A stretch of DNA of 5,910 nucleotides from Luminiphilus sp. Its GTDB lineage: Bacteria > Pseudomonadota > Gammaproteobacteria > Pseudomonadales > Halieaceae. Below are positions 1 to 5,353 of this stretch, in pieces (position 1 is the stretch's first letter; every line of letters starts with the position of its first letter). Both the position numbers and the translations under genes were made by a program. Under the pieces are notes generated by a model. It did not search any database. It saw only the letters and a list, made by a program, of their open reading frames with translations, and was not told the DNA's origin. The stretch lies in NCBI GenBank assembly GCA_029251065.1, contig JAQXEB010000055.1, positions 1 to 5,910 of the forward strand, written 5' to 3'.

Positions 1-417
1 CTGCAGCTTGCTGATGTTTTTGAGCACCTTAATATTCAACCACTACTGAGTCACGATGAGGTTTCCGTCATGGCCGGAGGCCCTATTAAAGTTGACCGAG
101 GTTTTGTTCTTCACTCACCCGAAATCAGCTACGACGCCACGCTCAAGGTCAATCAAGACGTGTGGCTCACCACATCGAAAGATGTGCTCGCAGACATCGC
201 CCGTGGAAAGGGTCCTGATCAGCACCTGGTGGCACTGGGCTACGCCGGGTGGTCTGCAGGACAACTTGAGCAGGAGATTGCTGAAAACAGTTGGCTCACT
301 ATTGATGCCGATACGACGGTTCTCTTTGAGACCCCTATCAGTGAAAAATCGGCATCAGCCGGCAAGTTACTGGGCATCGACATTCGGCTGCTCACTCAAC
401 AGGCCGGGCACAGCTAA
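1..417 (+). CDS. yqgE: YqgE/AlgH family protein, 5' end outside window
   Basis: This is the C-terminal 138 residues of a YqgE/AlgH (DUF179) protein. The frame is open from base 1, so the Met at 70 (start of MAGGPIKVDRGFVLHS) is internal: the preceding 23 codons (LQLADVFEHL...) match the region before the family's GGP...RGF(I/V)LH motif. Further family signatures are LTTSKDVL, LVALGYAGWSAGQLEQEI and SWLT, and the protein ends in AGHS, much like the E. coli protein's AGHA end. E. coli YqgE has about 187 residues, so roughly 45-50 residues are missing upstream. The biochemical role is unsettled; in Pseudomonas the homologue AlgH was linked to alginate regulation. The TAA stop is followed with no gap by the GTG of ruvX, and the yqgE-ruvX pair is conserved in gammaproteobacteria, so the two are almost certainly co-transcribed. 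Family assignment is secure; function is not. Confidence 0.95.
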   Translation: MQLADVFEHLNIQPLLSHDEVSVMAGGPIKVDRGFVLHSPEISYDATLKVNQDVWLTTSKDVLADIARGKGPDQHLVALGYAGWSAGQLEQEIAENSWLTIDADTTVLFETPISEKSASAGKLLGIDIRLLTQQAGHS

Positions 418-840
418 GTGGCCAAAGTATCGACTCTACTTTGCTTCGATTTTGGACTTTCGAACATTGGTGTCGCCGTCGGTAATACCCTGACAAAGGA
501 GGCCAGGCCGCTTGCCGTATTAGGCGCCCAGCACGGCAAACCCAATTGGGACAAGGTGAGCGCACTTGTTAACGAGTGGCTACCCAGTGTGGTTATTGTG
601 GGAAACCCAATTAACGAGGGCGGTGAAAGTACTGACTTGTCAGCAAAAGCCGCTCGATTTGCACGGCAGCTCGAGGGTCGCTTTCAGCTTAGAGTCGAGC
701 TTCACGACGAGCGCTTTACCTCCAAGGAGGCAAAATTACGCGCCAAAGAGACAGGGCACAGGGGCGACTACGCAGCGGTCCCAATTGATGATCTCGCTGC
801 GGCGATTATCCTAGAGAGCTACTTGACCTCCGAAACTTAA
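418..840 (+). CDS. ruvX: Holliday junction resolvase-like protein RuvX/YqgF
   Basis: A 140-residue protein of the normal family length with an RNase H-like fold. YqgF proteins are cytoplasmic nucleases implicated in pre-16S rRNA 5'-end maturation and have also been proposed as Holliday junction resolvases. Visible landmarks are the first acidic strand CFDFG (Asp11), the central IVGNP strand (60-64), LHDERF (Asp97, Glu98) and the C-terminal PIDDLAAAIILESY (Asp124 aligns with the family Asp in E. coli KVDSASA). All expected metal-binding acids are therefore present. The GTG start abuts the yqgE stop, and the next residues (MAKVSTLLCFDFG) give the usual short N-terminus. There is no strong Shine-Dalgarno, so translation probably depends on coupling to yqgE. 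The loop GNPINEGGES departs slightly from the common GLPLxxDG form. In relatives pyrR or pyrB usually follows; here a pilT remnant does. Confidence 0.96.
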   Translation: MAKVSTLLCFDFGLSNIGVAVGNTLTKEARPLAVLGAQHGKPNWDKVSALVNEWLPSVVIVGNPINEGGESTDLSAKAARFARQLEGRFQLRVELHDERFTSKEAKLRAKETGHRGDYAAVPIDDLAAAIILESYLTSET

Positions 841-851
841 CGATGAAATCA

Positions 852-945
852 ACACTTATCGACATAGCTGCCGTTAGGCGGCACATTGACGCACCTAATG
901 TCGCTATCCACACGTATCATGGGTGGGAGACCTATCGACAAGTGT
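852..945. repeat. imperfect inverted repeat flanking the junction
   Basis: ACACTTATCGA at 852-862 is repeated in inverted orientation at 935-945 (TCGACAAGTGT) with 10 of 11 bases matching. The right arm lies inside the conserved PilT codons for His-Leu-Ser; the left arm lies in the non-homologous tail just beyond the junction. It may reflect the rearrangement or be chance. Confidence 0.35.
869..883. repeat. small hairpin at the pilT homology boundary
   Basis: TGCCG (869-873) pairs with CGGCA (879-883) around a five-base loop TTAGG. It sits exactly where PilT similarity ends. No T-run follows on either strand, so it is not a good intrinsic terminator for ruvX or for the remnant. It may be incidental. 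Confidence 0.35.
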
Positions 946-1004
946 AAGTCAGACGCATTTTGCTGAGCCGTAAACGCTAGAAGCTCAGTAATGTCCATAA
1001 AACT

Positions 1005-1010
1005 GTCCTT
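1005..1010 (-). promoter_or_regulatory. ribosome binding site of the pilT remnant
   Basis: On the minus strand AAGGAC ends 6 bases before the ATG at 998. It fixes the start at MDITELL rather than the longer open frame that begins at 1064. The upstream residues of that longer frame have no PilT similarity and overlap the divergent yggS start. Confidence 0.6.
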
Positions 1011-1039
1011 AACAGCCAGGTTCCTGCAGGAGCTATACG
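1009..1039 (+). promoter_or_regulatory. candidate promoter for the yggS-rdgB operon
   Basis: TTAACA (1009-1014, 5/6 to the -35 consensus) and TATACG (1034-1039, 4/6 to the -10 consensus) are separated by 19 bases, slightly long. An alternative pair is TTCCTG (1021-1026) with TAAAAT (1044-1049) at 17 bases. Either would start transcription close to the yggS ATG at 1056. No other gap in the downstream operon exceeds 24 bases, so the main promoter is expected in this interval, but the exact boxes are uncertain. Confidence 0.27.
1022..1031. promoter_or_regulatory. 10-bp perfect palindrome between divergent starts
   Basis: TCCTGCAGGA is self-complementary over all ten bases. It lies about midway between the pilT-remnant ATG (998) and the yggS ATG (1056), inside the candidate promoter spacer. 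It could be an operator or a chance palindrome. The CAGGAG it overlaps is 23 bases from the yggS start, too far for a normal ribosome binding site. Confidence 0.25.
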
Positions 1040-1055
1040 CACGTAAAATATAGCG

Positions 1056-1748
1056 ATGAAGCAATCACCCTTACATGAAAACATATCTCGCGTCAGAAGC
1101 CGACTTGCAAATGCGGCACGCAACGCGAATCGAACTGACTCCGAAATCAGACTGATTGCGGTCAGCAAAACAAAGCCCGTCGACGCCATTCGGGAGGCCT
1201 TTAGGGCCGGAATCCGCGATTTTGGTGAAAACTACGTCAGCGAGGGCGTCGAAAAATGCCAGCAATGCCGTTCGCTCGATATCACGTGGCACTTTTTAGG
1301 TCCTTTACAATCAAACAAGACCCGCTTGGTTGCCGAGCACTTCGACTGGATTCACTCGGTCGATCGGCTGAAGACTTTAATGCGCCTCAATGCACAGCGA
1401 CCGTCAGACAAAGCACCGTTAAAAGTGTGTCTGCAGGTCAATATTCCTCAAGAACCGAGCAAATCCGGGGTCTCGTCACCCGCTGAACTGACTGAGTTAG
1501 CCCTTGCGGCGTTGGAGCTCGATCGACTGGAGCTCTGCGGTATTATGGCAATACCCGCGCCCACGGCTGACCGCTCGACTCAACTTGCGCAGTTTGAACG
1601 TATAGCCAATCTGTTGAACATCGACGCAATCCCCCCTCAAATGTGTGAGCTGTCCATGGGAATGTCTGCCGATATGGAGTCCGCCATCGCAGCGGGCTCA
1701 ACGATGGTCAGAGTAGGCACAGATATCTTTGGCGCGCGTTATACTTAA
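1056..1748 (+). CDS. yggS: PLP homeostasis protein YggS (PLPBP/PROSC family)
   Basis: A 230-residue cytoplasmic protein of the family's normal length. YggS binds pyridoxal 5'-phosphate and buffers the cofactor and amino/keto acid pools without known enzymatic activity. The PLP lysine is Lys38 in RLIAVSKTKP. Other family blocks are DFGENYVSE (55-63), WHFLGPLQSNK (78-88), IHSVDR (99-104), VCLQVNI (124-130), CGIMAIP (161-167), LSMGMSADMESAI (199-211) and VRVGTDIFGAR (218-228), which hold the phosphate-binding residues. The ATG at 1056 is the first possible start, because an in-frame TAA lies at 1044-1046. It lacks a close Shine-Dalgarno. It opens the operon; its neighbour proC encodes a proline-pathway enzyme, a pairing conserved across many bacteria and probably reflecting shared amino-acid metabolism. 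Confidence 0.97.
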   Translation: MKQSPLHENISRVRSRLANAARNANRTDSEIRLIAVSKTKPVDAIREAFRAGIRDFGENYVSEGVEKCQQCRSLDITWHFLGPLQSNKTRLVAEHFDWIHSVDRLKTLMRLNAQRPSDKAPLKVCLQVNIPQEPSKSGVSSPAELTELALAALELDRLELCGIMAIPAPTADRSTQLAQFERIANLLNIDAIPPQMCELSMGMSADMESAIAAGSTMVRVGTDIFGARYT

Positions 1749-1758
1749 AAACAAATTC

Positions 1759-1764
1759 AAGGAA
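1759..1764 (+). promoter_or_regulatory. ribosome binding site deciding the proC GTG start
   Basis: AAGGAA ends 8 bases before the GTG at 1773. The next in-frame Met (residue 14) lies inside the dinucleotide-binding GGGNMA motif and cannot be the start, so this site supports the GTG. Confidence 0.65.
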
Positions 1765-1772
1765 CACATAGA

Positions 1773-2600
1773 GTGAGCGAACCAAAGATTACATTTATAG
1801 GCGGCGGTAACATGGCTCGCGCCATTTACGGGGGGCTCATAGAAAATGGTTTTCCTGCTGAGAATATTGGTGTTGTCGATCCCTCGGAAACAGCACAAAG
1901 CGCCGCACGTGCGTCAGGGTTGGTTCGTCTTGCTGAATCCGCAACAGATGCCGATCTGAGTGCCGATCTGATCGTGCTGGCGGTCAAACCTCAAATAACC
2001 GGTATTGCGCTCTCACCGCTGGCGCACCGCGTCAGTTCTACCGCGACTGTGCTGTCCATTATTGCCGGTATAAATTCAGCGTCACTGGCGAATATACTCG
2101 GTCTCCCCAATGATGACGCAGTTGTACGTAGCATGCCCAACACGCCCGCACTTGTGGGTGAAGGCATGACGGGGCTTTTTTCAAATTCTGATCAGCGCCT
2201 CCAAGGGCGTTTACTCGCCGAGCGCGTGATGTCCACCGTAGGACAATGCGTATGGGTCGATAATGAGTCAGACTTAGATGTCGTAACGGCCATTTCAGGC
2301 AGTGGGCCGGCCTACTTCTTCCTCTTTATGGAGAGCCTGGCCGATGCCGCTGTTGAACTGGGTCTGTCGCCCCAGACCGCACATCAGCTCTCTGTACAAA
2401 CGGCACTGGGCGCCGCAAAACTGGCCCAGACCAGTGACGATGCGTTGGCAAGGCTCAGAGACAATGTCACAAGTCCAGGTGGCACCACAGAACAGGCTAT
2501 CAAGTCGTTCGAAGCGTCAGAATTAAGGGCGATCGTTATGTCAGCAACGCGTGCCGCAAAGAAACGCTCTATCGAGCTGAGCGAGGAGTTTGGATTATGA
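1773..2600 (+). CDS. proC: pyrroline-5-carboxylate reductase
   Basis: A 275-residue enzyme that reduces 1-pyrroline-5-carboxylate to L-proline with NAD(P)H, the last step of proline synthesis, in the cytoplasm. The N-terminal Rossmann fold shows ITFIGGGNMARAI (6-18) and the VLAVKPQ strand (68-74). The family signature RSMPNTPALVGEGMT spans 119-133. The C-terminal dimerisation and substrate-binding domain carries AISGSGPAYFF (173-183) and VTSPGGTTEQAI (232-243), the PROSITE-type P5CR signature. Length matches E. coli ProC (269) and Pseudomonas ProC (273). The start is GTG, supported by AAGGAA upstream. The gap to yggS is 24 bases; the stop overlaps the yggT start in ATGA, so yggT is likely translationally coupled. 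Nothing appears damaged. Confidence 0.98.
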   Translation: MSEPKITFIGGGNMARAIYGGLIENGFPAENIGVVDPSETAQSAARASGLVRLAESATDADLSADLIVLAVKPQITGIALSPLAHRVSSTATVLSIIAGINSASLANILGLPNDDAVVRSMPNTPALVGEGMTGLFSNSDQRLQGRLLAERVMSTVGQCVWVDNESDLDVVTAISGSGPAYFFLFMESLADAAVELGLSPQTAHQLSVQTALGAAKLAQTSDDALARLRDNVTSPGGTTEQAIKSFEASELRAIVMSATRAAKKRSIELSEEFGL

Positions 2601-3187
2601 ACAGTGCACTTGCTGATATTGGTATGACGATCACACAGCCCTTATTCAGTCTGGCTCTTGTGTTGATCGCGACCCGCTTTCTCGCTCAGTTGTGCGGCGT
2701 CAGTGGCTACAATCCCATTTCAGTGGCCGTTCGTCGCATCACCGACCCCGTCGTAACGCCCTTCAGTAAACTGATTCCCTCGGGGAACCGGTTCAATGCA
2801 GGCGGATTAGTCGCATTGATACTCTGCCAAGTGCTGTTCATCGCGATCATGCTGTCACTGATCGGTCGTTTTGAAGCCTTTAACATTCTGCAAGCACTGA
2901 TCTGGAGTGCATTAGGTGCAACTGGACTCATTGTCAGTATTATTTTCTACAGCGTGTTGGCTATCATCATCGTCAGCTTTCTCGCACCACAAAGCGCACA
3001 CCCCGCTGTTGAGTTCATCTGGCAGCTGACCGAACCTGTGATGTCACCGCTTCGACAAGTGCTACCGCCTATGGGAGGACTCGATTTCTCGCCCATCATT
3101 TTGTTCATTGGGATCAATGTGATTCGAGTGTCATTGGGGCACATGGCCGTCGCCGTGAGCCTTCCCAACTTTGTGATTGGAATTTAA
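2597..3187 (+). CDS. yggT: YggT family integral membrane protein
   Basis: A 196-residue inner-membrane protein with two YGGT repeats, the usual gammaproteobacterial form. Hydrophobic segments are seen at about 14-33, 69-90, 98-129 and 163-190. Each repeat has the family's amphipathic motif ending in a proline-rich loop: [20 protein letters not shown] (39-58) with LIP after it, and [20 protein letters not shown] (142-161) followed by DFSPIILF. The role is not settled; family members have been linked to osmotic-shock tolerance, and the plastid CCB3 protein to cytochrome b6 assembly. GAGGAG at 2583-2588 gives a strong ribosome binding site 8 bases before the ATG, and the start overlaps the proC stop. 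Placement between proC and metX is the conserved Pseudomonas-type order. Family assignment is secure; molecular function is unknown. Confidence 0.95.
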   Translation: MNSALADIGMTITQPLFSLALVLIATRFLAQLCGVSGYNPISVAVRRITDPVVTPFSKLIPSGNRFNAGGLVALILCQVLFIAIMLSLIGRFEAFNILQALIWSALGATGLIVSIIFYSVLAIIIVSFLAPQSAHPAVEFIWQLTEPVMSPLRQVLPPMGGLDFSPIILFIGINVIRVSLGHMAVAVSLPNFVIGI

Positions 3188-3192
3188 TCATT

Positions 3193-4335
3193 GTGACTGC
3201 CGCCTCGCGCGCGTCCAGTTTGGGCGTTATCAAACCCGAGCATGCTCATTTTGATGACGTGCTCTATTTAGAGTCGGGTGAGGTCCTCGATGAGTTTGAG
3301 CTCGTTTACGAGACCTATGGCGACCTGAGATCCGATGGGAGCAATGCCATCCTCATTTGCCATGCGTTGTCGGGAAATCATCATGCCGCGGGCTTTCATA
3401 GCGAGGCCGATACCAAGCCTGGATGGTGGAACACCGTCATCGGGCCAGGCAAGCCCATTGATACAGATCGCTTTTTCGTGGTCTGTCCCAACAACATTGG
3501 GGGCTGCAATGGCTCAACAGGGCCGGCAAGTATCAGTAAAACAACGGGCAAGCCGTGGGGCTCTCTTTTTCCTCAAGTGACCGTTATTGATTGGGTTGAA
3601 TCACAAAAACGGCTCGCTCAGCATCTTGGAATTAACCAATGGGCCGCTGTTGTGGGCGGAAGTCTAGGGGGGATGCAGGCACTGCAATGGTCTGTCACAT
3701 ACCCTGACTGGGTGGCACATTGCGTCGTTATTGCCGCCGCGCCCGGTCTCACCGCACAAAATATTGCTTTTAATGAAATCGCGCGTCAGGCCATATTCTC
3801 AGATCCTGATTGGTGCGGAGGCGATTACATTGACGCCAACACGGCACCTGAAAAGGGCATGGCCCTTGCGCGAATGGTCGGGCACCTCACCTACATGTCG
3901 GCCGACAACATGTCAGACCGATTCGGTCGTGAACTGCGCCACGGAAGCTTCGATCCGGACGACGATGAACAACCTATTTTTCAAGTCGAAAGCTACTTGC
4001 GTTATCAGGGGAGCCAGTTTGCAACTCGATTCGATGCTAATACTTATGTGCTGATGACACGCGCCCTCGATCGATTCGATCTCGCCGCCACTTCGGACGG
4101 CGATTTAGCGAGAGCGCTAGAGCACGCGAGTGCAGAGTTCCTTATCCTCTCGTTTAGCTCCGACTGGCGTTTCTCGCCTGCTCGATCGAGAGAAATCACA
4201 ACTGCGCTTTTAGCGGCCGGCAAGCGCGTCACGTACTCAAACCTTGAATCGGACGCAGGTCATGACGCCTTCTTACTCGAAGACGCCGATTACATTGCGC
4301 TGCTGCATGCCTGGATGCAAAGGGTCGCCGCATGA
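3193..4335 (+). CDS. metX: homoserine O-acyltransferase (probably O-succinyltransferase) MetX
   Basis: A 380-residue alpha/beta-hydrolase-fold enzyme that transfers an acyl group from acyl-CoA to L-homoserine, committing it to methionine synthesis. Landmarks are LVYETYG (37-43), [13 protein letters not shown] (55-67), [15 protein letters not shown] (77-91), [18 protein letters not shown] (94-111), the nucleophile elbow GGSLGG (155-160, Ser157), [13 protein letters not shown] (189-201), [11 protein letters not shown] (263-273), [11 protein letters not shown] (322-332, Asp324) and GHDAF (356-360, His357). The Ser-Asp-His triad is complete. Members in proteobacteria with the SSDWRF form and a metW partner are mostly succinyltransferases, so succinyl-CoA is the likelier donor; this is inference, and acetyl-CoA is not excluded. 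The GTG start is 5 bases after the yggT stop with a weak GGAA upstream; the N-terminus aligns with Pseudomonas MetX. The stop overlaps metW by four bases. Confidence 0.97.
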   Translation: MTAASRASSLGVIKPEHAHFDDVLYLESGEVLDEFELVYETYGDLRSDGSNAILICHALSGNHHAAGFHSEADTKPGWWNTVIGPGKPIDTDRFFVVCPNNIGGCNGSTGPASISKTTGKPWGSLFPQVTVIDWVESQKRLAQHLGINQWAAVVGGSLGGMQALQWSVTYPDWVAHCVVIAAAPGLTAQNIAFNEIARQAIFSDPDWCGGDYIDANTAPEKGMALARMVGHLTYMSADNMSDRFGRELRHGSFDPDDDEQPIFQVESYLRYQGSQFATRFDANTYVLMTRALDRFDLAATSDGDLARALEHASAEFLILSFSSDWRFSPARSREITTALLAAGKRVTYSNLESDAGHDAFLLEDADYIALLHAWMQRVAA

Positions 4336-4922
4336 TGCTGCGCAGTGACGTTGAGACGATCGCAGGCTGGGTAGGTAACGGCAGCAAAGTGCTCGATTTA
4401 GGGTGCGGCAGTGGTGATCTACTGGCCAAGCTTTCTTTGGAAAAAGGTATCGATGGCGTTGGTGTTGATATTGATACCCAAAATCTCACCACAGCCCTGA
4501 CAAAGGGGCTGCGGGTCATTCAGCAAGATATGGAAGACGGTCTCCCTAATTTTGAAAATACCCAGTTTGACGTCGTGATCATCGCCGATTCTCTGCAAGT
4601 GCTAAAACGGCCCCATGCCATGCTGACTCGGGTGGTTCAAATTGGTCACGAGGCCATCGTCAGCTTCCCCAACTTTGGACATTGGCGTTCTCGATTGTCG
4701 TTACTTTTAAGTGGACGAATGCCAAAAACGAAAGCGTTGCCCTACAGCTGGTTTGACACGCCCAATATTCATTTCTGCACGGTGGCTGATTTTGAGTCAC
4801 TTTGCAGGCAACTCGATATTGAAATTATTGAACGTAAAGTCTCTGGAGATAGAACTTATTTGGCGAAAATCTGGCCCAATATTTTTGCAAAGTCTGCCAG
4901 CTACAGGATCCGACACCGATGA
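4332..4922 (+). CDS. metW: methionine biosynthesis protein MetW
   Basis: A 196-residue protein of normal MetW length with a class I methyltransferase-like fold. Motif I is [13 protein letters not shown] (19-31), the acidic strand-2 end is GVGVDID (42-48), and family-specific blocks are [10 protein letters not shown] (62-71), [16 protein letters not shown] (79-94), [12 protein letters not shown] (110-121), GRMP (128-131) and [19 protein letters not shown] (137-155). MetW nearly always accompanies metX in proteobacteria and has been reported in Pseudomonas to bind MetX and raise its activity; no methyl-transfer substrate is established. The ATG overlaps the metX stop (ATGA), with AAAGGG at 4319-4324 seven bases upstream. 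A second ATG one codon later (4335) is equally placed. The end overlaps the next gene by ATGA, so metX, metW and the DUF4426 gene are translationally linked. Confidence 0.97.
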   Translation: MMLRSDVETIAGWVGNGSKVLDLGCGSGDLLAKLSLEKGIDGVGVDIDTQNLTTALTKGLRVIQQDMEDGLPNFENTQFDVVIIADSLQVLKRPHAMLTRVVQIGHEAIVSFPNFGHWRSRLSLLLSGRMPKTKALPYSWFDTPNIHFCTVADFESLCRQLDIEIIERKVSGDRTYLAKIWPNIFAKSASYRIRHR

Positions 4923-5347
4923 AACACCTCCTTGCCGTCAGTCTCATGCTCTGGTCTACCTTAGTAGCGGGCCAACAATCAGAGCGATTCGATCAATTTG
5001 AACTGCATTACAGCATTGTTTATTCCACCTTTTTAACACCTGAGATCGCCGCGGAATTTGGCATACCACGCGGCAAAGACAAAGCAATGCTGACACTGTC
5101 GGTTCGAGACGCCGAAGCGAGCGATGTCGAGGGGCGGCCCATGCGCATTAAAGGCAGGACTTGGGATCTCATCACTGGTGGCGACATGACGATAAAAGAG
5201 GTCAGAGAAGGGCGTGCAACTTATTATCTCATTCCCTTTGAATTCTTAGATCGAGAGTATCGATTCTTCGAATTCGACTTCACGCCCGAGGGGTCAGACC
5301 AAACGTATAGCTATAAATTTAAAACACAGCTTTGGCGCCAGGAATAA
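4919..5347 (+). CDS. exported DUF4426 family protein, function unknown
   Basis: A 142-residue protein matching the DUF4426 family (PA0388-like) by context and by the YSTFLTPEIAAEFGIPRGKD block (35-54), which resembles the family's F-L-x-PE-A-x-x-x-G core. The N-terminus ([18 protein letters not shown]) is a short Sec signal peptide with a likely cleavage after Ala17-Gly18; no lipobox cysteine is present, so the mature protein of about 124 residues should be periplasmic. The remainder is rich in beta-strand-forming residues (MLTLSVR, YYLIPFEF, YRFFEFDF, YSYKFKTQLW), suggesting a compact beta fold. ACAGGA at 4903-4908 precedes the ATG, which overlaps the metW stop. The same position between metW and rdgB is kept in Pseudomonas. 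No enzyme motif is recognised, and I do not assign a function. Confidence 0.88.
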   Translation: MKHLLAVSLMLWSTLVAGQQSERFDQFELHYSIVYSTFLTPEIAAEFGIPRGKDKAMLTLSVRDAEASDVEGRPMRIKGRTWDLITGGDMTIKEVREGRATYYLIPFEFLDREYRFFEFDFTPEGSDQTYSYKFKTQLWRQE

Positions 5348-5353
5348 ACCACA

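Larger units (their letters stand above)
849..998 (-). pseudogene. pilT: pilT 5' remnant (type IV pilus retraction ATPase)
   Basis: Reading the minus strand from the ATG at 998, the first 41 codons encode a near-perfect PilT N-terminus: MDITELLAF, then ASDLHLS, then GLPPMIRVD and a VPP ending. From memory it differs from P. aeruginosa PilT at about nine of 41 positions, mostly conservatively. Homology stops near base 876. Eight unrelated residues (NGSYVDKC) and a TGA at 849-851 follow. Intact PilT has about 344 residues, so the Walker A/B ATPase core and everything after it is absent and no retraction motor can be made. The start keeps a good ribosome binding site (AAGGAC). The position divergent from yggS is where pilT normally lies. 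A 49-residue peptide could still be translated, but I infer no function. The remnant identity is very likely; whether an intact copy exists elsewhere in the genome cannot be seen here. Confidence 0.88.

Noticed and set aside
70..417. yqgE starting at the ATG at 70
   Set aside because: The frame is open from base 1 and the 23 preceding codons match the family region before the GGP motif, so 70 is an internal Met and the true start lies outside the window.
56..493. 145-residue plus-strand frame overlapping yqgE and ruvX
   Set aside because: It is out of frame with both conserved genes and has no recognisable motif.
867..890. Rho-independent terminator after ruvX
   Set aside because: The hairpin has only five base pairs and no T-run follows on either strand.
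849..1064. A 71-residue minus-strand protein starting at 1064
   Set aside because: The 22 residues before the Met at 998 have no PilT similarity and overlap the yggS start; the ribosome binding site at 1005-1010 supports 998.
4229..4519. 96-residue minus-strand frame across the metX/metW joint
   Set aside because: It is antisense to two well-supported genes, its composition is rich in Arg/Ser/Pro typical of shadow frames, and no family is recognised.
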